Shown here piece by piece: positions 1-8,836 of a stretch of 64,000 nt of DNA. The stretch is from JANXUR01 sp038229415 (GTDB lineage: Bacteria; Acidobacteriota; Terriglobia; Terriglobales; Acidobacteriaceae), in contig JBBROM010000011.1 in NCBI GenBank assembly GCA_038229415.1, positions 62,001 through 126,000 of the forward strand, read 5' to 3'. The translations under genes were made by a program, and so were the position numbers. The notes beneath the pieces were generated by a model that saw only the letters and a list, made by a program, of their open reading frames with translations, made no database searches and had not been told where the DNA came from. Each line of letters starts with the position of its first letter. Position 1 is the stretch's first letter.

Positions 1-1742
1 TTTATCTGGGGTTCGTACTGGGCATCGGCTTCGTCTTAAAGAAGCAGATGAAAACCAGCGCGGACTTCTTCCTTTCCGGACGCTCGATTCCGGCCTGGAT
101 CACTGGCTTGGCCTTTCTTTCCGCCAACTTGGGAGCGCAGGAAGTCATCGGAATGGGAGCCAGCGGTGCCAAATATGGCATCATGACCTCGCATTTTTAC
201 TGGATTGGCGCGGTTCCGGCCATGGTCTTCGTGGGCGTGTTTATGATGCCCTTTTATTATGGTTCGAAAGCACGTTCGGTACCGGAGTATTTGCGTCTTC
301 GCTTCGATGAGAAGACCCGCGGATTGAACGCTGTATCGTTCGCTGTGATGACCGTTTTTTCCTCCGGCGTTTCGATGTATGCGATGGGCAAACTGCTGCA
401 GTTGCTGCTGGGCTGGGACTTCAACCTGGCCATCGCAATCTCTGCTCTGATCGTGCTGGGATACACCTTCCTGGGCGGGCTCACCTCCGCAATCTACAAC
501 GAGGTATTGCAGTTTTTTCTGATCGTAGCGGGCTTCATTCCGCTGGTATACCTTGGCCTGCGCGATGCCGGTGGCTGGGATGGCCTGAAGGCGCGTCTTG
601 CCGATGACACCATGGTGCACTCGTGGAAGTACATGGGTAGCGCCCATGCCAACCCAATGGGCGTGGAGTGGTTTGGCCTGGCGATGGGTCTGGGATTTGT
701 GCTTTCGTTCGGCTACTGGTGTACAGACTTTCTGGTGATCCAGCGGGCGATGGCGGCAGACTCCATGACATCCGCGCGGCGCACGCCGCTGATTGCAGCC
801 TTCCCCAAGATGCTGTTTCCGTTTCTGGTCATCTTGCCGGGCATGATCGCTGGTGTCGTCGCCGCGAATACAACCGCGAATTCCGCGACACAGGCAGTAA
901 CCATGTCCGCCCCGTCGAATGCAGGCGCGATTTCACTGGTGGGCGGCAAGGGCATTATTCCTGCCAAGCTGGACGACGCCGGCAATCCAATGGTGAAGAA
1001 CGGCAAGACCGTGCTGGACTTTGACTTGGCGACGCCGATGATGCTGGTGCGCTACTTCCCTTCTGGTTTGCTGGGCTTGGGATTGTGTGCGCTGATCGCT
1101 TCGTTCATGTCGGGCATGGCAGGCAACACTACGGCCTTTAACACCGTGTGGACCTACGACATTTACCAGAGCTACATCAACAAGACGGCCAGTGACCAGC
1201 ACTATTTATGGATGGGACGGGCGTCCACTGTGGTGGGATTGCTGGTCGCAGTCGCGGCCGCCTATGTGGCGCGGCAGTTCAACAACATTATGGATGTATT
1301 GCAACTGGTATTTGCGTTCGTGAACGCGCCCCTGTTTGCTACCTTTTTATTGGGAATGTTCTGGAAGCGGGCGACGGGGCACGGCGCATTTTTCGGGCTG
1401 CTCAGCGGAACGATTGCAGCTTCCATCCATCACGGTCTCACGCTGCCGGTTGGCTCAGAGATCGGCATCAAGGGCGGATTCCTGGGAACGGTGGTGCACT
1501 ACTACCCCAGCGAAATGGCGCAGAACTTCTGGACTGCCATCTTTGCCTGGACCACCTGCATCGTGGTGACGATCGTGATTTCCTTGTTGACCAAGGCCCC
1601 GGCGCCAGAGTCGCTGGAGGGGTTGGTTTATGGCATGACCAAGTTGCCCAAGGATGAAGCGACGGTTTGGTACCAGCGGCCGACATCGCTGGCGGTAGTG
1701 GTTCTGGTGTTGCTGGTTGGATTCAACCTGATCTTTTGGTAG
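1..1742 (+). CDS. Sodium:solute symporter (SSS family), 5' partial
   Basis: This is a polytopic inner-membrane transporter that would import a sugar with sodium. The frame is open from base 3, so the true start lies before the window; the first in-frame ATG at 48 is internal and only part of the first membrane segment is missing. About 580 residues are visible, a normal length for the family. The N-terminal stretch DFFLSGRSIPAW, the LSANLGAQEVIGMGASGAKY region and the GGLTSAIYNEVLQ segment are typical of SGLT-like symporters, and many hydrophobic helices follow to the C-terminus. The gene is followed by a small membrane protein, galK and galT, so galactose is the likely substrate; this is inferred from the neighbours, because the substrate cannot be read from the sequence. 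Confidence 0.9.
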   Translation, partial: YLGFVLGIGFVLKKQMKTSADFFLSGRSIPAWITGLAFLSANLGAQEVIGMGASGAKYGIMTSHFYWIGAVPAMVFVGVFMMPFYYGSKARSVPEYLRLRFDEKTRGLNAVSFAVMTVFSSGVSMYAMGKLLQLLLGWDFNLAIAISALIVLGYTFLGGLTSAIYNEVLQFFLIVAGFIPLVYLGLRDAGGWDGLKARLADDTMVHSWKYMGSAHANPMGVEWFGLAMGLGFVLSFGYWCTDFLVIQRAMAADSMTSARRTPLIAAFPKMLFPFLVILPGMIAGVVAANTTANSATQAVTMSAPSNAGAISLVGGKGIIPAKLDDAGNPMVKNGKTVLDFDLATPMMLVRYFPSGLLGLGLCALIASFMSGMAGNTTAFNTVWTYDIYQSYINKTASDQHYLWMGRASTVVGLLVAVAAAYVARQFNNIMDVLQLVFAFVNAPLFATFLLGMFWKRATGHGAFFGLLSGTIAASIHHGLTLPVGSEIGIKGGFLGTVVHYYPSEMAQNFWTAIFAWTTCIVVTIVISLLTKAPAPESLEGLVYGMTKLPKDEATVWYQRPTSLAVVVLVLLVGFNLIFW

Positions 1743-1802
1743 GGCGAGCAGTGGTGACGCAAGACGAGAGTTGCGGCGAGCAGTACCGCCGGGAGTGGAC
1801 AA

Positions 1803-2006
1803 ATGGGATTTGATATTCGGCTTCCAATCGGTTTGATGTTTGGGGCGTTCGGCCTATTGTTAACCGCTTACGGATTAGCCACCAGCGGCAGTGCAGACTA
1901 CGTGGTGCACTCACTGGGCATCAACATCAACTTGTGGTGGGGGCTGGCGTTGCTGGTGTTTGGAGCGGTGATGCTGGTGCTGTCGCGGAACGGGCGGCGT
2001 ACGTAA
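1803..2006 (+). CDS. Small two-helix membrane protein
   Basis: A 67-residue protein with two clear hydrophobic helices (about residues 8-26 and 44-60) and a basic C-terminus (RNGRRT). A GGGAG ribosome-binding site lies about eight bases before the ATG. It sits 60 bases after the symporter and 100 bases before galK, on the same strand, so it is probably cotranscribed with them. I do not recognise the family; a small accessory subunit of the transporter is possible, but nothing in the sequence shows it. Confidence 0.65.
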   Translation: MGFDIRLPIGLMFGAFGLLLTAYGLATSGSADYVVHSLGININLWWGLALLVFGAVMLVLSRNGRRT

Positions 2007-2108
2007 CTCCGCGCGATTCTTTGCGCTTTTCTGATTTGTTTTCCCTTGGCCCGCGTGGGGAGTTGTACCGGGCACGGGCTCTGTGCGGTATGCAATTTTG
2101 GAATGTCT

Positions 2109-3290
2109 ATGGAAACGATGCGACTTGCTAACCCGGAGGATCAACTGAACGCCCTGCAAGCGGACTTTCAGCAGAGATTCGGCCACACAGCACGGCTGTA
2201 TGAAGCGCCGGGCAGAGTCAACCTGATCGGTGAGCACACCGACTACAACGACGGCTTTGTGATGCCCGCTGCGATTGGCTTACATACTCAAGTCGCAGGG
2301 GCGATCCGTGCCGATCGCAAGCTGCACATCTATTCCGAAAACTTCGGCGAGTTGGCGGAGTTTGACCTGGATGCCCTGCCCGCCACGAAACAGGATCATT
2401 GGAGCGACTACGCGGTAGGCGTTGCCACCATGCTGCTTCAGTCCGGCATGGTTTTGCGTGGGGCCGACTTGCTGCTCTCTGGCAATGTTCCGGTGGGCGC
2501 GGGACTGAGTTCTTCCGCTTCGGTGGAGGTCGCAGTCTGCAAGGCCCTGCTGGATCTAAGCGAACAACCACTGAACTCGAAAGCGATGGCGCTGTTATGC
2601 CAGCGCGCAGAAAACGATTTTGTGGGCGCCCGCTGCGGAGTGATGGATCAATTTATTTCGGTGCACGGCGTGAAGGATCACGCCCTGCTGCTGGACTGCC
2701 GGTCACTGGGCTACCGGCTGCTGCCGCTGCCTCCCGAGGTAACGCTGGTAATCTGCAACACGATGGTGAAGCACAGCGTGGCGACTGGCGAATACAACCA
2801 GCGCCGTGCCGAGTGCGAGGCTGGCGTTCGCGTATTGGCTCGGCGCCGCCCGGGAATTCGTGCATTGCGCGATGCCACGGAAGCTGACTTGCATCTGGAT
2901 CGAGATGCCATGACCGATGTGGTCTTTCGGCGCTGTCGCCACATCATTCGCGAAAATGAGCGCGTTTTGCAATCGGCGGAAGCGCTGGAGCAGAGCGATT
3001 TAAAGCGCTTTGGACTCTTGATGAATGAGTCACACTTGAGCATGCGTGATGACTTTGAAATCAGTTGTGCCGAACTCGATACCATGGTGGAGATTGCGTG
3101 GAAGATCCCTGGGGTGCTGGGCGCGCGCATGACAGGCGGCGGCTTCGGCGGCTGTACCGTCAACCTGGTGCCGTTGAGTTTGGTGGATGGCTTTCGCACA
3201 CGTATCGCAGAAGAGTATCGGCAGGCCACCGGGTTGACGCCTGAGATCTATGTTTGCGCGGCGGCGGACGGAGTGCGGCGGCTGTTGTAA
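2109..3290 (+). CDS. galK: Galactokinase
   Basis: A GHMP-family kinase that phosphorylates alpha-D-galactose to galactose-1-phosphate, the first committed Leloir step, in the cytoplasm. The galactokinase signature GRVNLIGEHTDYNDG is close to the N-terminus, the GHMP ATP-binding loop is GAGLSSSASVEVA, and the C-terminal GHMP motif is TGGGFGGCTVNL. Total length is about 390 residues, as in known galactokinases. The frame is open upstream to 2046, but that start has no ribosome-binding site and would add a tail no other member has. ATG 2109 has GGA six bases upstream; 2103 and 2118 are also possible. It is followed after 60 bases by galT. No epimerase or mutarotase is present in the window. Confidence 0.93.
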   Translation: METMRLANPEDQLNALQADFQQRFGHTARLYEAPGRVNLIGEHTDYNDGFVMPAAIGLHTQVAGAIRADRKLHIYSENFGELAEFDLDALPATKQDHWSDYAVGVATMLLQSGMVLRGADLLLSGNVPVGAGLSSSASVEVAVCKALLDLSEQPLNSKAMALLCQRAENDFVGARCGVMDQFISVHGVKDHALLLDCRSLGYRLLPLPPEVTLVICNTMVKHSVATGEYNQRRAECEAGVRVLARRRPGIRALRDATEADLHLDRDAMTDVVFRRCRHIIRENERVLQSAEALEQSDLKRFGLLMNESHLSMRDDFEISCAELDTMVEIAWKIPGVLGARMTGGGFGGCTVNLVPLSLVDGFRTRIAEEYRQATGLTPEIYVCAAADGVRRLL

Positions 3291-3350
3291 CAGTTCGTTG
3301 TTCGCACCGGTTCGTCTCGCATCCTTCGATTTGCCAAGGCACGGCTGAAC

Positions 3351-4397
3351 ATGAGCAACCCGCAATTCACTTCTGATCCCCATCGCCGTTACAACCCGCT
3401 TACGGGTGAGTGGGTGCTGGTATCACCACACCGGACGCAGCGTCCCTGGCAGGGCCAGGTGGAACGCGCGCCTGCGCCAGAAGCGAATCCTTACGACCCG
3501 GCCTGCTATTTGTGCCCTGGTAATAGCCGGGCAGGAGGAATCAGCAATCCTGCTTATACTGGAACTTTCGTCTTCGACAACGACTTTGCGGCCTTGCTAC
3601 CCGATAAGCCTACGTGGGAAAACAACGAAAACGATCTGCTGATTGCGCGTAGTGAATTCGGCCGATGCCGCGTGATTTGTTTTTCGCCGCGTCATGATCT
3701 GACGTTGGCTCGCATGACGGTGGAACAGATTCGGCAAGTGGTGGATGTATGGACCGCGGAATTTACAGCGCTAGCCGCTGATCCTAATGTCGCATCGGTG
3801 CAGATTTTTGAAAATCGCGGTGCGATTATGGGGTGCAGCAATCCGCATCCGCATGGCCAGATTTGGGCCAACCAGACGCAGCCGAACGAACTGGCGAAGG
3901 AAGTTGCGCACTTCCAGCAATATCAGCAGAAGCACGGCAGCGGACTGCTCGCTGACTATCTCGTGCTGGAGCTGGAAAAGCAGGAACGCATCGTCTGTGC
4001 GAATGAACATTTTGCGGTGCTGGTACCGTACTGGGCGGTGTGGCCGTTTGAGACGATCTTGATCAGTCGCCGGGCTGTGACCGCGCTGGATGAACTAACC
4101 GATGCTGAGAAGACCGCGCTGGGCGACATTCTTCACCAGACGACGATTCGTTACGACAATCTTTTCGAGGCTCCCTTCCCCTACACCATGGGCTTTCATC
4201 AGCGCCCGACGGATGGTGGCGCATATCCAGAGTTTCATCTCCATGCGCACTTTTATCCGCCATTGCTGCGGTCGGCGACGGTGAAGAAGTTTATGGTCGG
4301 GTACGAGATGCTGGGCATGCCGCAGCGCGACATCACGCCAGAAACGGCAGCCGAGTGGCTGCGGAAGTTGCCTGCGGAACATTATCTGGGCGTGTAG
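3351..4397 (+). CDS. galT: Galactose-1-phosphate uridylyltransferase
   Basis: Transfers UMP from UDP-glucose to galactose-1-phosphate, giving UDP-galactose and glucose-1-phosphate. The active-site motif HPHPHGQIW is present (nucleophile region H166-P-H168), preceded by a CYLCPGN zinc-type cysteine pair at about residue 55. C-terminal histidines in FHQRPTDGG and FHLHAHFYPP match the HIT-superfamily GalT C-terminal half. Length is 348 residues, as in E. coli GalT. It is the last gene of the symporter-galK-galT run and is followed by a strong hairpin. Assignment is secure. Confidence 0.95.
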   Translation: MSNPQFTSDPHRRYNPLTGEWVLVSPHRTQRPWQGQVERAPAPEANPYDPACYLCPGNSRAGGISNPAYTGTFVFDNDFAALLPDKPTWENNENDLLIARSEFGRCRVICFSPRHDLTLARMTVEQIRQVVDVWTAEFTALAADPNVASVQIFENRGAIMGCSNPHPHGQIWANQTQPNELAKEVAHFQQYQQKHGSGLLADYLVLELEKQERIVCANEHFAVLVPYWAVWPFETILISRRAVTALDELTDAEKTALGDILHQTTIRYDNLFEAPFPYTMGFHQRPTDGGAYPEFHLHAHFYPPLLRSATVKKFMVGYEMLGMPQRDITPETAAEWLRKLPAEHYLGV

Positions 4398-4423
4398 ACG
4401 GGGTTCAAGCTGGGTGAAAAAGT

Positions 4424-4449
4424 GCGGCCGGGGAGAACCTCCCGGCCGC
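4424..4449. terminator. Hairpin terminator between convergent galT and GH2 genes
   Basis: A 9-bp GC-rich stem (GCGGCCGGG / CCCGGCCGC) with an 8-base loop lies between two converging genes. A run of A precedes it on the plus strand, giving a U-tract for the minus-strand transcript, and TTCTCTT follows it on the plus side, so it can serve both directions. Confidence 0.75.
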
Positions 4450-4466
4450 TTCTCTTGTCTGCTGCA

Positions 4467-6650
4467 TCAGTGCGTCTTCGCCCGATCCTTGAGCTCGTGC
4501 GACATATCCTCGAAGTTCTGGCCGCCTGGATTGAGGCGAACATAGGTGAGCGTCTTCTCGGCGGCGGTGTCGCCACGATCGTCACGCAGCTTGATGCTTA
4601 GGGTGAGGTCGGTGCGTTCGCCATGTTCGATGCGCTCGCTGACGACCATTGGAGCGCCGAGATCGGCCACCGGCTTCGTGCCGCTCTGTAGCAGCTTGTT
4701 GGTGCCATCGCGCAACTCCCACGTCAACTGGTAGCCACGAATCGTGAAGGACGGCAGTTGCGTGGCGGCGTTCTGCGTGGCTGTGATCGCATAGGAAACG
4801 GGCAAGCCGTTACTATCCGCCGTCCACGTAGCGGTAACCAATGCAGGCTCGTTGACATGCTTCCACACCTCGAACGATGGCCGCCGCTGCCACTTCTCAT
4901 CCACCACGCCGTGGTCCACGTAGCCTTCCTTGTTACCGGGCCACAAATTGCGATGCGATTTGTAATCCTGATAGCACCAGAAGATGGCGCCCGCAATCCA
5001 GTCGCGTTTGGCGAAGGCCTCCATCTGGCTCTCAATGATGTGGACGCGCAGTTTGTCGGCATCGGCGGAGCTGTGGGCGAACACGCCCGGCGTACCGAAC
5101 TCCGAGATGATGAACATCTTGTCGGGGAATTCACGCTCGGCCCGATCCAGCAGTGGCCCAAGGCCTTCTTCCGGCCCGTTCCATGCACCGTAATACTGGT
5201 TCATCATGATGAAGTCAGCCTCGACTCCGGCGCTGGTCGCGCGGCCTACGCCGTAGGAAATTTCATTGTCGGCCCAGGTGATGAAACGGCCCGGATCAAT
5301 GCGGTGAATCATCTCCTTCATCTCTTTCACGTAGGCTTTGCCGGGCGGGGTGCTCATCGAGCTTTCGTTTGAGATGCTCCACGCCATGATGCTGGGATGA
5401 TTGCCATCTTGCTCGATCATCTCGGTCATCATCTGCTTGGCTAGCGCGACGGCCTCCGGCTTGGTGAACTGATCCTCGTTGTACTGCCAGATGGGAATTT
5501 CTGGAATCAGTACGATGCCGTGGCGGTCGGCGTAGTCGAGAATGAAGTCGTTCTGCGGATAATGCACCGGACGCGTGAGCGTGACGTGCAGTTCGCTGAG
5601 GTCGCGCCAGTCGTGCAGCATAGTGCCAGCCGTCTCGGCAAGGCCTTCGTTCGGCGACTCTTCGTGGCGCGTCATGCCGCTCAGTCGAACGCGCTCTCCA
5701 TTCAGCAGCAGGTGTCGATTTTCAATCTCGAACTTGCGGAAGCCGAAGTTGTCGGTGCGGGTGTCGAGGACTTCGCCCGCAGCGTTTGCTAATTCGAGCC
5801 GCAGGGAATAAACGTTGGGCTGGCTCACGCTCCAGAGTTGGGCGTTGGGCACCGTTACGCTGACTGGCACCGCAGACGTTGCAGGAGTCGTACCGACATT
5901 GACAGGCACAGAAGTGGCCGCAGTTGAACCGTCGGGTGCGATCACTTGGGCAGTGAGATGCAGCGGGCCATGCGAACCCGCGAAGGTTTCCACCTGCACT
6001 GTTGTGGTGACGGTGCCCGCGCCGCTCTGCGCATTAGACACAATCTTCTGCCGCCGGATGAGCGCAGTGTCGCCGACAGTGAGGTACACGTCGCGCACGA
6101 TGCCGCCGTAGTGCCACCAGTCGTACCAGATGTTTTCGGGTGCGAGTTTCATAGCGAGGCCGGGGATGGTGCTGTAGCCGGGCCTATTGTCGAGCTCAAC
6201 GGCGATGTAGTTCAGGCCGGAGTGCATCTCCTTGGTGATGTCAAAAAAATAGGCGGTGTGGCCGCCCTCGTGGCGACCCAGTTCCTTGCCGTTCAGAAAG
6301 ACGTGCGATTGATAGAAGGTAGCGTCGAAGTGCAACTCGACGTTACCGTGCGCCGGTATGGCAGGCGCGACGAAGCTGTGGAAGTACCACGCCACACCCT
6401 CGTAGTCGTCGTGCGCGCCGATGTTCCAAGTGTGGGGAACATGCACGGGCTCGGTCGTCGTTGGCAGCTTGCCAGTCCAGCCCGAGGCGACACCTTCGTG
6501 AGCCGGGTCGGTGCGGAAGTGCCAGTCCTGATTGAGATCCACGCGGGTGCTGGCGGTGGCAGAAGCAGTCAAGCAGCCGATAGCGATCACGGCAAGCGCC
6601 GCGAACATGCCCTTGCGGCGCGGCTTGGGCGAGGAGTGGTGGAGCATCAT
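4467..6650 (-). CDS. Secreted glycoside hydrolase family 2 (beta-galactosidase/beta-glucuronidase-like)
   Basis: A 727-residue exported enzyme that should release a terminal beta-linked sugar. After a basic N-terminus (HHSSPKPRRKG) a hydrophobic stretch ending in ASATAS looks like a signal peptide. The GH2 order is visible: a sugar-binding jelly roll (DLNQDWHFRTDP, HVPHTWN), an immunoglobulin-like domain, then the TIM barrel with the acid/base in SISNESS (E429) and the nucleophile in IISEFGTPG (E517), 88 residues apart as in GusA-type enzymes. The frame extends to 6872, but that part is a shadow over the promoter. ATG 6650 has AGGGA about nine bases upstream; 6692 is an alternative. The galactose context favours beta-galactosidase. 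It diverges from the GH97 gene across an operator. Confidence 0.88.
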   Translation of the reverse strand: MMLHHSSPKPRRKGMFAALAVIAIGCLTASATASTRVDLNQDWHFRTDPAHEGVASGWTGKLPTTTEPVHVPHTWNIGAHDDYEGVAWYFHSFVAPAIPAHGNVELHFDATFYQSHVFLNGKELGRHEGGHTAYFFDITKEMHSGLNYIAVELDNRPGYSTIPGLAMKLAPENIWYDWWHYGGIVRDVYLTVGDTALIRRQKIVSNAQSGAGTVTTTVQVETFAGSHGPLHLTAQVIAPDGSTAATSVPVNVGTTPATSAVPVSVTVPNAQLWSVSQPNVYSLRLELANAAGEVLDTRTDNFGFRKFEIENRHLLLNGERVRLSGMTRHEESPNEGLAETAGTMLHDWRDLSELHVTLTRPVHYPQNDFILDYADRHGIVLIPEIPIWQYNEDQFTKPEAVALAKQMMTEMIEQDGNHPSIMAWSISNESSMSTPPGKAYVKEMKEMIHRIDPGRFITWADNEISYGVGRATSAGVEADFIMMNQYYGAWNGPEEGLGPLLDRAEREFPDKMFIISEFGTPGVFAHSSADADKLRVHIIESQMEAFAKRDWIAGAIFWCYQDYKSHRNLWPGNKEGYVDHGVVDEKWQRRPSFEVWKHVNEPALVTATWTADSNGLPVSYAITATQNAATQLPSFTIRGYQLTWELRDGTNKLLQSGTKPVADLGAPMVVSERIEHGERTDLTLSIKLRDDRGDTAAEKTLTYVRLNPGGQNFEDMSHELKDRAKTH

Positions 6651-6715
6651 GGCGTAGTTCCCTGTCTTTCGGAGGATGGTGGTTAGGGTCATGGATTCCC
6701 AGAGCATGAAGTTGC

Positions 6716-6772
6716 TTGACAACGGAGTGCAGTCAGCATACAACACAATGCGAGGCAAAGGTAAGCGCTTGC
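6716..6772 (+). promoter_or_regulatory. Sigma-70-like promoter with LacI-type operator
   Basis: TTGACA (6716-6721) is followed after 17 bases by TACAAC (6739-6744). A near-perfect palindrome GTAAGCGCTTGC (6761-6772) sits about ten bases past the expected start site, a classical roadblock position for a LacI-family repressor. The site lies between the divergent GH2 and GH97 genes and could control both. It differs by one base from the palindrome before the TonB receptor at 22657-22668. Confidence 0.65.
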
Positions 6773-6820
6773 GTAGAGTCTGGCTCACGCCGCAAGCGCA
6801 CTCCCGAAAGGTAATGGACT

Positions 6821-8779
6821 TTGAAACTTCAGGCTCAGCGCGTAATTCTCGGTGGTTTGGTTCTACTGGCAACCGCCAGCCTCGCTTTTTCCGAAGAGCC
6901 CTTCCGGCTGCAATCGCCCAATCAGAAGATTACGGTGGTGATCCGCGCGGCGGATCGCATCAAGTATGACGTTCTGCTGGGCGAAAAGGTGCTGCTGCAG
7001 GATTCCAGCCTGGCACTTGATGTTGACCATCACTTGCTCGGAGAAAATCCGCACGTACTTTCTGCCAAGCGCAGCTCGGAAGACCGGGTGTTGGAGCCGG
7101 TGATTAAGCGCAAGTCGGCGACGATTCGCGAGCACTATAACCAGTTGCGGTTGGTGATTGAGGGAGGTTTGGCCGTTACCTTCCGCGTGTATGACGAGGG
7201 CGTGGCGTATCGCTTGGAGACCTCGCTGCCGGAAAAGGAAGTCAAGATTTACAAGGAGGAAGTGAACTTCCGCTTCCCGTCGGATTTTTCGGTGTGGTAT
7301 CCGCAGGAAGACAGCATGATGTCGCACAACGAGCGCATCTTTGTGCCGCGTAAACTGTCAGAGATTGCCAGCGACTCGCTGGCCACCATGCCCGCAGTGG
7401 TAGATGCGAGTGTGGCCAAGATCGCGATTGCGGAATCGGACATTGAAGAGTATCCCGGATTGTGGTTCCACGGCACCAGCAGCCCGGCACTGGCTGGCAC
7501 ATTTCCGCACTATCCTTTGAAAGAACGGCAAGCGAATGACCGCGATGTATTCGTGGCTCAAGCCGCAGACTATATCGCTGCCACCACTGGTACGCGCACT
7601 TACCCGTGGCGGATTCTGGGCATCGCAGAAAAAGATGGCGACCTGATCACCAGTCAACTGGTATGGCTGCTGGCCAAACCCTCGCAATTGCAAGATACTT
7701 CGTGGATCAAGCCCGGCAAAGTGGCGTGGGACTGGTGGAACTTTAATAATGTGTATGGTGTCGATTTTCGGGCCGGGGTAAATATTGAGACTTACAAGTA
7801 TTACATTGACTTTGCCTCAAAATACGGCCTCGAATATATCGTGATTGACGAAGGCTGGTATAAACTCGGCGACTTGATGGACGTGGTGCCGGAAATCAAT
7901 ATCCCCGAACTTACTGCCTATGCCAAGCAGAAAAATGTCGGCGTCATTCTGTGGGTGGTGTGGAAGTCTCTCGACGATAAGTTGATTCCCGCGCTAGATC
8001 AATTCCAAAAGTGGGGCGTAAAAGGCATTAAAGTTGATTTTATGCAGCGGGACGATCAGCTTTTGATCAACTATTATCACAAGGTGTCGCGGGAAGCTGC
8101 CAAGCGTCACCTGATGGTGGACTTTCACGGGGCGCAGCGCTCGGCGACTATGACTCGTACTTGGCCTAACCTGATTAGTAATGAAGGTGTACGCGGCATG
8201 GAGTGGAGTAAGTGGAGCGCAGATGCCAACCCGCGCCATAACCTTACATTGCCCTTTACCCGGATGTTTCTGGGTCCGATGGATTACACGCCGGGAGCGA
8301 TGCTGAACGCAACCCGCGAGACGTTTGCGGTTACGTTTAACCGGCCCATGGCGTTGGGCACTCGGTGCCATCAGTTAGCCATGTATGTAGTGTTTGAGAG
8401 TCCGCTACAGATGCTGGCGGATAGTCCGAGTAACTACTACCGTGAACCCGAGGCGATGGAGTTTCTTGGACCGGTTCCGACGGTTTGGGATGAGACTCGG
8501 GTACTAGATGCGAAGTTAGGTGAGTATGTGGTGGTCGCCCGGCGCAACGGCAAGGATTGGTATGTCGGGGCGATGACTAACTGGACGGCCCGTGATCTGG
8601 AAGTGGATCTCTCATTTCTTGGAAGCGGCAAGTATCAGATGTTGTCGTATCAGGACGGAGTAAATGCAGATCGTTATGCGGGCGATTTCAAGCAGACAAA
8701 GTCGGCGATCGCCGGCTCAGGCAACATCAAAATTCACCTTGCGTCGGGCGGCGGTTTTGCGGCGCGATTCCGGCCGTAA
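6821..8779 (+). CDS. Glycoside hydrolase family 97, retaining type (alpha-galactosidase-like)
   Basis: A 652-residue secreted enzyme of the SusB family. The start is TTG with GAAAGG ten bases upstream; a signal peptide (VILGGLVLLATASLAFS) follows. An N-terminal beta-sandwich (residues about 25-280, QSPNQKITVVI) is followed by a TIM barrel with VIDEGWY and GIKVDFMQRDDQ. The Asp in KVDF (D406) is where retaining GH97 enzymes such as the Bacteroides alpha-galactosidase carry the nucleophile, and E455 in SNEGVRG fits the acid/base. Inverting alpha-glucosidases of the family lack this Asp nucleophile. With galK, galT and the symporter next door, alpha-galactosidase is the best reading. Family assignment is seen directly; substrate is inferred. 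Confidence 0.9.
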   Translation: MKLQAQRVILGGLVLLATASLAFSEEPFRLQSPNQKITVVIRAADRIKYDVLLGEKVLLQDSSLALDVDHHLLGENPHVLSAKRSSEDRVLEPVIKRKSATIREHYNQLRLVIEGGLAVTFRVYDEGVAYRLETSLPEKEVKIYKEEVNFRFPSDFSVWYPQEDSMMSHNERIFVPRKLSEIASDSLATMPAVVDASVAKIAIAESDIEEYPGLWFHGTSSPALAGTFPHYPLKERQANDRDVFVAQAADYIAATTGTRTYPWRILGIAEKDGDLITSQLVWLLAKPSQLQDTSWIKPGKVAWDWWNFNNVYGVDFRAGVNIETYKYYIDFASKYGLEYIVIDEGWYKLGDLMDVVPEINIPELTAYAKQKNVGVILWVVWKSLDDKLIPALDQFQKWGVKGIKVDFMQRDDQLLINYYHKVSREAAKRHLMVDFHGAQRSATMTRTWPNLISNEGVRGMEWSKWSADANPRHNLTLPFTRMFLGPMDYTPGAMLNATRETFAVTFNRPMALGTRCHQLAMYVVFESPLQMLADSPSNYYREPEAMEFLGPVPTVWDETRVLDAKLGEYVVVARRNGKDWYVGAMTNWTARDLEVDLSFLGSGKYQMLSYQDGVNADRYAGDFKQTKSAIAGSGNIKIHLASGGGFAARFRP

Positions 8780-8836
8780 GTGGCGTGCTGGCCGTAATTT
8801 AGGGTGTGTTACCATCAATCAATTTCTTAAGCTCGA

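Noticed and set aside
2999..3012. AAGCGCTT palindromes within coding sequence (also near 26063)
   Set aside because: They share the LacI-operator core but lie deep inside galK and the TPR-containing gene, away from promoters.
5946..6686. 246-residue plus-strand open frame opposite the GH2 gene
   Set aside because: It lies antisense to the sugar-binding domain of the GH2 enzyme and has Val/Arg-rich shadow composition.
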